A stretch of DNA of 64,000 nucleotides, from NCBI RefSeq assembly GCF_001522545.3, contig NC_031783.1, positions 3,718,532 to 3,782,531 of the forward strand, read 5' to 3'. Position numbers and translations under genes: made by a program. A model generated the notes under the pieces. That model saw only the letters and a list, made by a program, of their open reading frames with translations. It searched no databases and had not been told where the DNA came from. The stretch is from Parus major. Its lineage: Eukaryota; Chordata; Aves; Passeriformes; Paridae. Positions within the stretch are counted from its first letter, which is position 1. Every line of letters begins with the position of its first letter. Shown in pieces: positions 24,151-35,239 of this stretch.

Positions 24151-25859
24151 ATCTCTTGTTTCATAGACATCACATTATTTTGCAGTGTGTTGGTTTGTTC
24201 CTATTCATGTACAAGGTTCTTCTGTGTTGTGCTGTTTTGTTTTTTAAAGAATCCTTGAGGCTGAAGTAGTTGTAAACCAGAGTTAGAACTATTCTTTTAC
24301 TCATTTAAGAAATGGCTAGAAGGTATGTTAGCTAATTCTTGATTTGGTTTATTCCATTGTATACAGGCTTTTATTGCAACAGCAATAAAAGTACTGCCTA
24401 CACATTTTGTTTTTTAATCCCAGGAGAATTGTAATGTTGTACCAGGTTATAAAGTTTAAATTCTGTTTCCCAGGATTTAAAGTAATATGATGAATATTAA
24501 GGCAATAAGTTACAGACAGCCAGGATATTGATAAATTTGGGGGGGGAGTTAATTCAGAAAACAGGCTGAGTTTTGCAAAATATGTTTTTTGCTGGTGACT
24601 CCAGGAGTGTCTGCAATAGAGTCTGGTCTAGCTGTGGTTAAATCAGAGTTTGAAGGTGGTCCCATCGAGATTAGAAGTAAAAAAGTCTATATCTGTTTTG
24701 TTCCTGCTTATTATTTTCCTTTTGAGTCATTTCAGAGAAAATATTAATTTCTTAGCAAATGTTATTCCAGAGGTGCAGAAAGACTAAAATTAAATTGCTG
24801 AGCCAATTTAACTGCAGTTGGGATAAAGAACCTTTTCCCTGAACTTTCTCTCGCTGCTTGGAGCTAATAGGTTTGAGATTAACAGCCCAAACATGTTTTC
24901 AGTACAAAGGATCAAATTGTTTCTTGCTTTGGTGATGGAATAAAAGAAAGAAACAAACAAAAAAAAAAAGCTTCATAACTGAAGTTTTTCAGTTTCAAAC
25001 CTTGGGTATTGAAACAACAGTGGAATTTTTGGCCCTCAGTGGCCTAAAGGAGTGTTCTCTACTCTTTGCAAGAAGCATAATCTAGTTTTGAAAATCAGTT
25101 GAGAAATACACTGATTGTATTTAAGTATTCTCCTAAATTCACTTCTGGCCTTAGCAATTAGAATTTAATGTGACAAGAATGTATTTACATGCATGCTTTC
25201 ACACACAGAATGAAAACATCTCCATAAATTAAGAGACCTGGTGAATCCCATGGCAACCTGACAGAATGGAAAGACATTTTTAAAACAATTGTCTAAAAAC
25301 TGAGATTTTCAAACTGCTTTTTTATTTAGGATACATATTGATATTTATATAGGCTGATTTTTTGTTGTTGAGTGTTGAAGAAACAATGGAAAAAAAAATA
25401 ATTACAGTGTTGCTCTCTCATAAGCCCAGTCTTTTATGAGCTTGATATCATCCTGTGATAAATACTAAGCACAAATAATCCTGCAGCTGCAGTTCCTTGT
25501 TACCCCTCCTAACTGTGCATGGTTTGTGATATATATTAGATTTATTGTGGGCTGCATTCACAAGGTTTCCACACCAGCTTTCCCACCCCTCTCCTCAAGT
25601 GCCTTTTCTCTGTGTATGATGCACTTGGCTGTCAGGTTTGTGAGAAGAATTGTGGTACCAAGGATAAAACCACAAGCAGAGGTGGTGTTTTTGTGAAAGC
25701 TGAGAAGAGGTGGTGTCTTGAAGGCCTGGCATGTGTAGGTGCCTGTACTGGGTAGGCCAGGAAAGAGAACAACCTTTTCTGATGTTTAGCCTGGTCTTTC
25801 TTGGGTTTGTGTTTGGTTTTGGGCAGGTGCTGGCTGTGTATTAAAGCAGGGTGAGCTGG

Positions 25860-26235
25860 TAGTGCTGTCACAGTTTGTGCAGCTGGAGGCAGTGCCTGGG
25901 TTTGCTCAGCTGCTCTGGGGTCCCTGCCAGGCTGGGGACACCTCCTGCTCCAGAAAGGATGGAATGCTGCCCAGCTGTGAGGAAATAAGGTGAACCCTGG
26001 CCCTGGGGAGCAGGAGGGGCTGGGGCAGAGTCCCTGCAGCTCCCTGGGCTGGGCTCCAGCCTGGAGCTGTGCCCTCCTGCACTTGTGGCAGCTCCTGGCA
26101 CCCCTGGGAAGGGCTCAGGCTCACCCAGCACAGCTCCACCAGCAGTGTGGGGATAGCCTGGGCTCCCTGGAGCTACACTGACCCCTGAGGCTGCACGGGG
26201 TGATGAGCTGGGGCTCTCTGCCCCAGTCTCAGCAC
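25860..26235. other. GC-rich, CpG-poor block
   Basis: A local island dominated by CTGG, CCTGGG and CAGCTCC words. CpG is almost absent (one ACGGGG near 26195), so it is not a CpG-island promoter. No stop-free frame has a recognisable domain. Such GC-rich blocks in AT-rich surroundings are common in bird genomes. Its origin is unclear. Confidence 0.5.
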
Positions 26236-27229
26236 CATTCATACCAACAAGTGCATGTCACTTCAAGAAATGGAGAAGGACAGTCACTCTGTAATTCATG
26301 AGCTGTAAGTTTTAATTATGGCAGTGACCTTTCTGGCTGTCCTTGTCTTTCTGCTTATCCACTGAACTGTGCATCAGACTCCCTGACTTGAAAGTAAATG
26401 ATTCTCAGACTTGTGAGAGAGCAGGGATCCCAGAGCAGCTTCCAGCACTGCTGAATGTGTTCCTCAGGGTGGGATGAACATGACCCCACAAGAGAGCCCT
26501 CTGGGGTTTTAGTGTCCTCAGAGGGGCTTTTTGAGTTTATCCTTTCAGTTCCCAAAAAATTCTTCCTGTTGACTTGAGTGAGTGTGGAATTTTGGTTACT
26601 TTATTGTATTGGTCATTTAAATGCCTCCTTACCCCCTCTCTGTTTGCTCATCCAGCTATGAACCCGTCCATGCAGGAGGTGGATCCTCCTGTGTTTCTGC
26701 CAGAAACAAGAGCTTTGGCAGGTATTTTATCACTCAGTGTGTGAGCTGACACAGGCAGGACTCGGGAACAGCCACAAAACCAGAGGTGAACTCAAAGGCT
26801 AAATTTGTTTTCATCCTGTTGCAGACCAGGGTTTCCCAAGGCAGCAGCAGGCTGGACACAGCCTGGTGGGAAGGCAGGTCCCACAGAGCAGGAGGATCTC
26901 TGAGGTGTCACCTCTGTCCCAGGGACACACACAGGTGTCATTTACCCTGTGCTTTGATCTTCCCCACAGCAGGGCAGGAATCCCAAGTGTGTTGGAATGG
27001 TCTATCCAGGCCTGTGTTATCTAAACACAGATGTTCTACTTGTCAAGTACTCAAGACTAAGCAACAATTAGGATGATAGATGTGCTCTTCTACACCCCAG
27101 CTGCAAGTCACTTGGAGATGCTTAAAATTCTCCTCACCTTTCCTCCATTTATTTTCCTGCACCTATTAAAAGTGATTATGCAAAACACCCTTTTTCCTGC
27201 TCCTTTAGCAAATTCCTGTCTTGCATTTT

Positions 27230-27590
27230 CACCTCCAGTTTATCAAAAATATGCCATGTGCAAAATGTGCCCTTATTAGATGTGTGAGGAAAAGAGCTGC
27301 CAGGGATTAGATTGGCTGATCGTCCTCTCTCTGCTGGTCCAGCATAACCAACATTTGCTTCCTGAACGTTAGCCAAAAATTATCTTCTCTCCAGCTGGAT
27401 GGGGATGTTTCATCATCTTTAAAAACTGAGGTGACCATTATGTTGTTATTGTTAGGCAATTATTTCCTGTTCTCATACAGATTTACCCTCTGACCAGCTC
27501 TGGCCATGATGGATCTGGCAGAGAAGCCAGTGCAGACTAATCAAGGCTTGTGAGAGCTGCTGTTACCGTAATGCGATTTGTCACCTCCTA
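27230..27590. promoter_or_regulatory. Candidate conserved noncoding element
   Basis: Complex sequence with regulatory words and retained CpGs: CTTATTAGATG, GGGATTAGATTGGCTGATCG, GAACGTTAGCC, TTGTTATTGTTAGGCAATTA, ACTAATCAAGG and GTTACCGTAATGCGATT. It is not low-complexity and not open in any long frame. The call rests on motif content only. Confidence 0.33.
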
Positions 27591-27903
27591 CCCCTGCTGC
27601 CTGTGCCACTGCTCAGGAAATGCAGCTGCCATGCTCATCAAGGCTTCCTAGCCCTAACTCATCACCTTGCCTGCAAAAGGCAGAAATGCTGGCATTCCTG
27701 TGGCTGTCCCAGAGCAGAGGAGGAGCAGGAGCTGGTTTTGTGTCCCCTTGCACAGCACTTCAGCTCTGCAGGGACCTGCCTGGGGGCTTGGGAGAGATCT
27801 CTTGTTCCTGCCCAAGGCACAAGAGGCATGAAGAATGCAGGGAGAACTGAGCCTGTTTGGAGGATCAAGCTGGTACTTTATTAACCAACTAAATGCACAC
27901 AAA

Positions 27904-28070
27904 AGATGGAGCCAGATTCTATGGAAGTGCAGTGAAAGGATAACAGACACAGGCTGCAACGCAAGAAATTCTTTCCAGACATGAGGAAAATGTTGACAAA
28001 GAGGTTACACAAACCCCAGAACAAGGGTCTAGAGAGGCTGGGGAATCACTGGGCTCAGATGTATTCCTAG
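27904..28070 (+). mobile_element. Diverged CR1 LINE internal fragment
   Basis: The stretch AGATGGAGCCAGATTCT, then AGTGAAAGGATAACAGACAC, AGGCTGCAAC, GAAATTCTTTCCAGACATGAGGAAAA and GGCTGGGGAATC lines up, in order, with the 3' untranslated/ORF2-end region of avian CR1 in sense orientation, as I know the family. Substitutions and small indels are frequent, so this copy is older than the one at 19430. The ends are approximate. Confidence 0.82.
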
Positions 28071-29089
28071 AGTGGTGAATTTTTAAGGAAAGACACTTGG
28101 CTTCTGCTCACAAATATATTATGATTGATTTTTCCTACAAACATTTGTATAGATATTTAAGTACCTGTAAACAAGCATTTCATCTCAGCAGTAGGTTAGT
28201 CAGAAATGATTTTAGAAACAGAATAGGTGTGAGGAACAGAGGACATTTGTTTCTGTCTTTTTTTGAAGCAGCTGGAATGAGCACAGGGAGAGATGAGACA
28301 CTGAACTGGATGGTCACTGCTCTGAGCCAACACTTCAAAGCTCTGTTCAGACACCTGACTTCTGAATATAAAACTCTTCTTTGTTTACTGGTTCATTTCA
28401 GTGCTCTGCATTAGAATTCTATTTCTCACACAAGTTTCCAAGTTTTACTTTTAACTTGAAGTAGGTTAGAAATCTTTTCTCCCTCCTCACACCCCTGTCC
28501 TCCTCCCAGCTTCATTCCCTTGTGTTCAAGTGGTATAACCAATACATGAGACCGTGCAGGGAAATCACCCTTGGAGAATTCAGGTTTGTCTGCCCTCTTA
28601 CAAGACATGTAAAATTTATTTTGAACCCTAAAAATTGTAATATTAATCTCACAGAGAGTTATGAGCTTTGAAATGCCTATTTGTGCTGGTAACTTAGTGA
28701 GGAAGAAATGGAAGTAGCTGATTTTCCTTTTTTAACATTTCAGCTACTTTTGTTTTGGTTTTTTTTCCACTTTTTCCATACTCTCCTGCTTTCCTGCTTT
28801 CCCATTTTGTAACATCGTTATGCAGATAAAGATTTATAAGATGTAAGCTTAATAGCACTAAACACTTGTTTAATTGGTAGAGATTTGGGAGGAGGCCCAG
28901 ACTAATTAACACCATTTTCTACTCTATTGTCAGTATTTAATGCATTTTAGGACCAGATCTTTTTGGAACTAAAGTTATACTGAAGACATGTTGAAAATAG
29001 AAAATAAAATCATTTGTGGCCACCTTGACAAACCATCTGTTCCTGGAATAAAGCTTGTTTTTTACAGGTAACAAGGCATATACACAGCA

Positions 29090-29410
29090 CAATCAGTGAG
29101 TTTCCCTTTTGAAGCATTGTTTATCATGACATAAACCCTCCCGGAATTCTCCCCAAGTATATCCATACACCTCTAATTTCACTATTTCTCTTCCTTAAGA
29201 ACTGAATATTTAGTGAATAATAAACAATTTTACTGCAGGAAATCTTGAGAGTGAACTGCATTAAAGCTCATAACTGGTTGTTTATAAAAACACCAGAGGC
29301 TAGAAAAATACGATAGAGCTCTCTATAAATACTTAGTAAAATATCTTTAAAGGTCCCAAATTAGGAAGGGATGATTACACTACAAACAGGATGAGAGTTA
29401 AGCTGAAGTG
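29090..29410. promoter_or_regulatory. Candidate conserved noncoding element
   Basis: Forkhead-type words TGTTTATC (29118-29125) and TGTTTATA (29279-29286), a MEF2-like CTATAAATAC near 29323, AATAAACAATTTTAC and retained CpGs (CCCGGAATTC, TACGATAG, CACGTGG) occur in complex sequence. Stops interrupt all frames. The texture is that of a deeply conserved enhancer, but conservation is not tested here. Confidence 0.38.
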
Positions 29411-30544
29411 TAATAAGCACGTGGTGTTCTCTGGCTGTCTCAAGTTCTGTGGTACCCCCAGAGAAGGATGCTGCTCAGGAAAGCCCTGTCCTGGGGAGCA
29501 GCAGAGACACTGCAAGCCAGCTCAGGTGAACCCTGTCTGTAAGAAAAACCATTCAGCATCTCTTGGGTGATTTCCTACAAAGGCCTTTGAAAGAACAAGA
29601 ACATGAAGGAAGTTTTGTGTCATGAGAATTTTCTGCCTTTTGAGCCTTTTCATTGCTTGGCTTCCATTCCATCAGCTGAGCTGATATTAGTGCAATTCTC
29701 ACCTTCTTCCAAGTGCCTGCTTAACCTTTTGTTGGGTCAGGACCCGAGTGCCCTGCTATTAAAGAACGATGCCCTGTGATTTAATACATTATTTCCCGAT
29801 TTTTCTCCCCCTTCTCCTTTGCTCTCCAGCTCAGGAGTGTCGTGGCCAGCTGTGATTTTCTATTCCTCTGTCACTGCAGTGTGTTGCTGCTCAGAAATCC
29901 AACCTGGGACTTGCCATTGTCTGCTTTTCACGGTTAAAACAAGAAGCTCTGCTTCCAGCCCTCTGTTTGCCCTCTGGAACGTGTCAGGAGTGTCAGGGGA
30001 ACGTGGGTTTAAGTGGCTACAAATCCTTTGTTGTTAATCTCGGTGTAAGGAAACACAAATTTGGAATGACTTGACAGGATTCTACTGAAATCCTTGGCAT
30101 TGGATGCCTTGTAGCTCCCACTAGTGCTTGAAATTTTGGTCTTCTGGCACATACCAGACAATGTTTCCTTTCAGATAAACTATCTCAAATGTCTGATGTG
30201 CTTTTATGTGAGGACTTTCTTCCTTCTTAAATTAAAGCATCAAATGCAGTCGAGTATTTGCACAGGGTATCTAGAGAGATGGTGGAATTCCTGTTCAAGG
30301 TTCTTTTTAAGGAAAAAACCAACCAAACAAACAATAAAAATGGATGGTTGCTCTATACATTTGATGCTTCAGAGATGCTGCACTGTCCAGAACACTTCCA
30401 GGCACAACTGAGAGCTGCTTATTTTGTCTTCAGAATGAATGCTTTATTCCTGTTTGTGGAAATTAAAATTGTGGTTTCCTAGAGAAGAAAACATAATTTT
30501 CCACCCAAGCTTCTGCAAGGTATAAATGCATTTAGCATGTCTTC

Positions 30545-31200
30545 ATCTCAAATTCTGTAGTGTGAATCACATGGAAATGAATGGAGCAGAAGTCATTTTG
30601 GTTGTCAGCCAGATTTTAATTTTTCACTGCCCAAGTGTTTTTCACATGTTTATTTACCTGAAGATGAGAGAGCACCAACCAATTAGCATCTGGTTCTAGG
30701 AAAAAAATTTAAAAAAATATTAAAAGTTAGTGAAAAAAAATAATTTAAATGTGTTATTTGTCATCAAGGTGCATGATATGTGACTGGCCTTTTAATGGCT
30801 TTTAGAAATGTGCTTCATATAATTTGAAGCAAGCTTTCTTATCAGTATGTCGTGCAATTAATTTAATCTTGTTTCTGTTATTTCCACAGTATTTTTCAAT
30901 TCAGTGAACCTCATTACATTTGCAAGTGCATTAAATTAGAGTCTGGATAGAAGAAGAGAGATGATTATCAGTTAATTTAATTATATTTCTAGGTTTGCCC
31001 ATTTAATGATATGTCTGCCATTGTTGTTGCAGCCTTTACAGCAGTGGCACTGTGCAGGAATTAGTTCTGATTCCATGTAAAGTTTGTGTTATCTGATAAC
31101 TCCCAACAACTGCTGGAGCCACATGTTCAGTAATTTATGAGTCTAATCAAAAGTCATTTACTTTAAGCCCAAAGGCTACAGTGTGGAATACTTTCACTGT
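30545..31200. promoter_or_regulatory. Candidate conserved noncoding element cluster
   Basis: A long AT-rich but complex stretch with CCAACCAATTAGCATC, GTGCAATTAATTTAATC (30853-30869), AGTTAATTTAATTATA (30970-30985), GCCCATTTAATGATATG and GAGTCTAATCAAAAGTC. These are repeated homeodomain cores with intervening unique sequence. An A-rich patch at 30700-30750 interrupts it. Of all stretches in the window this looks most like a deeply conserved regulatory cluster. No coding frame is present. Confidence 0.42.
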
Positions 31201-33421
31201 CTTCACTCCTCCGTTTTTGACTGCACAGTGGGAATGTTTTTGCAGAGCTTGACGCCATGAATTAAAAACACAGCTTCATGTTCTTCCAGGGACTGCAGGA
31301 GCAAGGAAATGTTCCACTGCTCAGGGCTCCTCCAGCCAGCTGAACACTGCAGCTGGGAATATTCATGTTTTTAAAACAAAAACAACCCCCAAAATTCACC
31401 ATTATGCAGTCCTTCATAGGAAATGGTCTTTACTTTTATCAATAAAAAGTATGTGCTCTTTTAGGGAGATGCTACAACCTGAATTGTATTGCTCAGCTTC
31501 TAACATGATTCCTGTCAATGTTACTGCTTTTTGCAGTAAATAATATTTTTATCCTTCTTTTGCAACTCTGCAATTTGGTATTTTCCCCCTAAAGTTTTGT
31601 GCCATGTGTTTTAAATTTCAAGGTGAGTGGCATTTGCCCTGGCATCTGGGAATCCTAAGGATGGGGCTGCTGAGACTCTCCAAAGCAGTGCTGCATTATC
31701 AATTGTCTGGATCAATTGTGTAGCTCATTAAAGGCAGATCTATTAAGGCAGCAGTTTTGGTTTTTAGACATTTATAGATACCCAGTATGAATGTGAGAGA
31801 AAAAGACATTCAGTTCTGAAGCACAAAATGTTCCAAGTTCCAATGTTTTAGTATGGCTGTTTCTGAGATTTGGAAGTAAATCTTAAAGGTATTTAAAAAT
31901 TGACAGCAGAAATAACCCATAAATGAGGAAGAAAAAGATTAAATCCAAATTTTACTAAACTCTGAGAGGTGTTCTTCTATTCCTATATTTTGGAAGGTGA
32001 AACAATTAGGTTTACATTTGTATTTGCTATTTTTATGATGAACCATCCTTGTGGCTGCAATGCAAATAATGCACATAGGTGGTGTACATGAAGTTTGTTT
32101 TTCTGGAAGTAGCTGCCACTAGAACAAGACTCTGATGCCACAAGAGTTCTGTTAGCCTGGCAGTCTGGAGAGCTGGTGGAATGTTTGCAATGGAATAGAT
32201 GGATTAAGCTTTTCAGGATAAAAATATTTTAATATTTCTTATGCACTTAATGGGAGAAAGAAACCAAAGCAGCAAATTCAGTATATTTTTGAAAGTGAGA
32301 CCTGTGTGTGGGTGCAGAGTGGGAGAATCAGACTGAAGAAACCCAGAAGGGCTGGGTTTGTGAAGCTGTCATTGCACAGAAGTCATATTCTCCCAGCTGC
32401 TCCCTTCAGTGGTGGGGGTGACCTGCTGTGATTCTTACTGAATTCTGATTTCTCTGGCTGAGGAAAGTTCTCCTCGAGCTGGTCATTTGTGGAACACCAG
32501 TCTGGGTGCTCAGATTAGTAAGAGATTGACATCCTACTTCTCCTGGGCTTTTTTAGCAGCTCTTTTCTGGCTTCTGCCTTGCCTGATTTGATGAATCCCA
32601 TATCCCACAACACACCTTCATTTCTGTTTACACTTCCCTATTTATTTTTTTTTTCCTCACTTTTGCTTGCTTTTACTGTGAAGTGTCTTTTGGCAAGGAT
32701 GACTGATAGACAGGCACTTATTTATTCAGGGTAGTGCAGGGATATGCCAATATTGGTTGGATCCAATGGATTTGGTGAAAATTAAAAGAATAACAATTAC
32801 TACATAGCTTGTTTTTTTGTGAGGGGGAGTCAGGGGACAAACCTCCTTTGTTTATCTTGCAGGGTTCCAGTTGGGCTTTGAGGACCACATGTTTGTTTTG
32901 AGTTGCAATTCACGATTCTGTAACAATGACAGTTTTTAAACCTTATTATTTTTCTAAATAAGGACAGTCTCTCTGTTCACCACCAGTGGAAAGAAGTGCT
33001 TTGAATTTCTGCCAGTACCCAGGGTCTCTGGCAGTATCCCCTGGAAACCTGCATGGGCCAAAATGTAATGTTATGCTCCTTTATACTGGCAAAATCATCC
33101 CTTGGAGACTGCAGAGCAGGGATAAATCCAGCTGCTCGTCCAAACACAGAAATAAAACAAGGATTTATTAGCTAGTTTTGACTGCAATTTTGTCTGATTA
33201 CAAGTCCTCAGCTAATGCTAAGGGCAGAAAAACAGAGTTGCTCTGACTCTGGATTGCAACGGGGAGAATAAAATAGATTTAATTAATAGAGCAGTGAAAT
33301 TTTTGGTTAACTATTTGATATATGGAAGAAAGTCCCTTCTTAAATAAGGATAAACCTACTTGCTTGATTACCATCCTACATTACAACAGTTTTGTATTCT
33401 CTACTTAACTTTTCTAGAAAA

Positions 33422-33473
33422 TGTTTTGTTTGTTTTGTTTGGTTTTTTTTTGGTTTTGGTTTGGTTTTGTTTC
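33422..33473. repeat. T/G-rich tract
   Basis: TTTG and GGTTTT units with no other base until 33473. Low complexity. Confidence 0.88.
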
Positions 33474-33639
33474 AAACTTGTTAATTGCCTGTGACTTATT
33501 TAGTGATGCTTGCTGTAATGTGATTTCTGCTCTCCTTGTATTTGTCAGTTCACTTTGGTATTTTCCCTTTTTGGTATTTTTGGGAATGGAATGGAAAGAT
33601 GACATCCTTTAGTATTCTGTGTTGGAAAAATACTGTGTT

Positions 33640-34340
33640 TCCCTTTCTGGCAGGAAAAATTCTTCCAAATCCCTCCTTGGGCTGAGCTTCCGTGCTTGAC
33701 ATCTCATTATTTGACTCAGCTGTTTCTGTTTCACCTTCACCCAGCTAATTAAGCAATTCATTGGATGTGTTATTCAGTATTTGATTCTGCTATCTGAGTC
33801 GCTGAGAGATGGAATTAAAAAAAAAAATAAATGAAGGAAAAGAAAAGCACCCAAAACCTGCCCTTGATGGGATTAGTGGAAGGATTGTTGCTGGACACGG
33901 TGGGCTGAAATGAGCCCAAGCTAATGGGGTTGGCCAAACATGAATCACACTCTGCTTGAGCCAGGCTTGGGCTGCTGGGAAAGGGCTGGGATTAGTGCTG
34001 ATCATCCCTAAACCACCCCGACAGTGACCTGCTAATTGTTGCAGGACATCTGTGGAGTTCCCGGCGTTCTTTGGCTTTATTTCCATCTCTGTTTCCCTGC
34101 TCAGCCCTGGTCCTGCAGGGCATCCTGTGTCAGGACTAGATATGGGCTTGAGCTACTGGTGGGACTCAGCTTTGCTCATCATTTTGGCTCCAGTGCCAAC
34201 AAAGATTACTTTCCAGGGCTTTTGGCAATTTGTAAATCATTTATTTCTTTTTCTTGGATTAGAAATGTAAACAGGAGTGCTCTGCAAATGAGCAAAATCC
34301 AGTGTTCAGCTGTAAATTATCCATTTGCATTTCCATCCCT
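33640..34340. promoter_or_regulatory. Candidate conserved noncoding element cluster
   Basis: TGACTCAGC at 33712-33720 matches an AP-1/Maf-type site. It is followed by CAGCTAATTAAGCAATTCATT. Further on are CCAAGCTAATGGGG, GTGCTGATCATCC, CTGCTAATTGTTGC and an octamer ATTTGCAT at 34323-34330 (POU type). The region is complex and not open in long frames, with a short poly-A at 33814-33827. It is called from motif content only, and boundaries are uncertain. Confidence 0.3.
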
Positions 34341-35215
34341 TTGACTTTGTGACTAATCTTTTGTATAAAAGAGAAGTGTCATTACAATTGAATTAATTCC
34401 CTTTTTGCTTTAGACTATTTTTCCTTAATATTTACATTAAGCTTCAGAATTAAACATGACTCTAAATATTCTTGTTCATGTAAAACCTCCATATTTTTAT
34501 CATATCAGTTAAAGCAAACCTTTTAAAATATTTTTTTTGTAAACCCAAATTAACAAAAAATCGCTGTCACTAGAGAAATGTATCCTCAGAGTGTGATGCA
34601 GGAGATTGAAGTGTATGAATTCACAGACTGGTTCACACAGTGTATGAATCAGGTACAGTAATAAGGATTTGAATATTTCCCTTTAGAATCCCAGGAAAGT
34701 TTTGTGTTCAATTTGCAGTTCATTGTTCTGATGGAAGTGTCTCCCTCTCCTCCTTCCAGGGCTGGGTTGTCCTTCCAGCTTTGCTCCTTTCTGGCTCTGG
34801 GAAGCCTTTCCTGGCAGGAGTCCAGTGCGAGCTGAGAGCTCCCAGGGAGGGGTTTGGAAAGTGACTCTGGTGTTGGACACCAAAAATCCACTGGAAAAAT
34901 CCTCATCAAGCCTTCCACAAAGCACCTGATGCTTTGTCTCTGGAATAGTCCTTACAGTGCATGAAATAGTTGGAGTGAAAGTTCTTCTTGATGGTTTTAA
35001 CTGATCAATGCTTTTCCTCCAGGTGCAGCTCTGTTATATGTAAGAAGTGGGAGCTCCATTCCAAAAGGTTTCATGGCAAAACAAAAAGCAAACTGTAGCA
35101 GACTCTGGTTTTGTGTGATTAATGTTGCCTTTGAATTTTGAAGACTGAGGTAGTTCCTAAAGCAAAATCCTACAGCTTTTTGAAGGCACATGCACTCTAA
35201 ATTTAGGTAGAATAC

Positions 35216-35239
35216 ACTAAGACAAATCATTGTCTTAGT
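35216..35239. repeat. 10-bp perfect inverted repeat
   Basis: ACTAAGACAA (35216-35225) pairs with TTGTCTTAGT (35230-35239) around a 4-base loop. It is short enough to be chance. Confidence 0.7.

Larger units (their letters stand above)
24151..27903. other. Noncoding DNA, no gene recognised
   Basis: AT-rich sequence with a C/A-type simple tract at about 24949-24970, a G8 run near 24540 and a GC-rich block at 25860-26235. The minus-strand frame over the GC-rich block (124 codons) is compositionally biased toward Pro, Ser, Gly and Ala and has no domain. Confidence 0.65.

Noticed and set aside
25860..26235. CpG-island promoter or GC-rich exon
   Set aside because: CpG is almost absent, and the open frame is compositionally biased with no domain.
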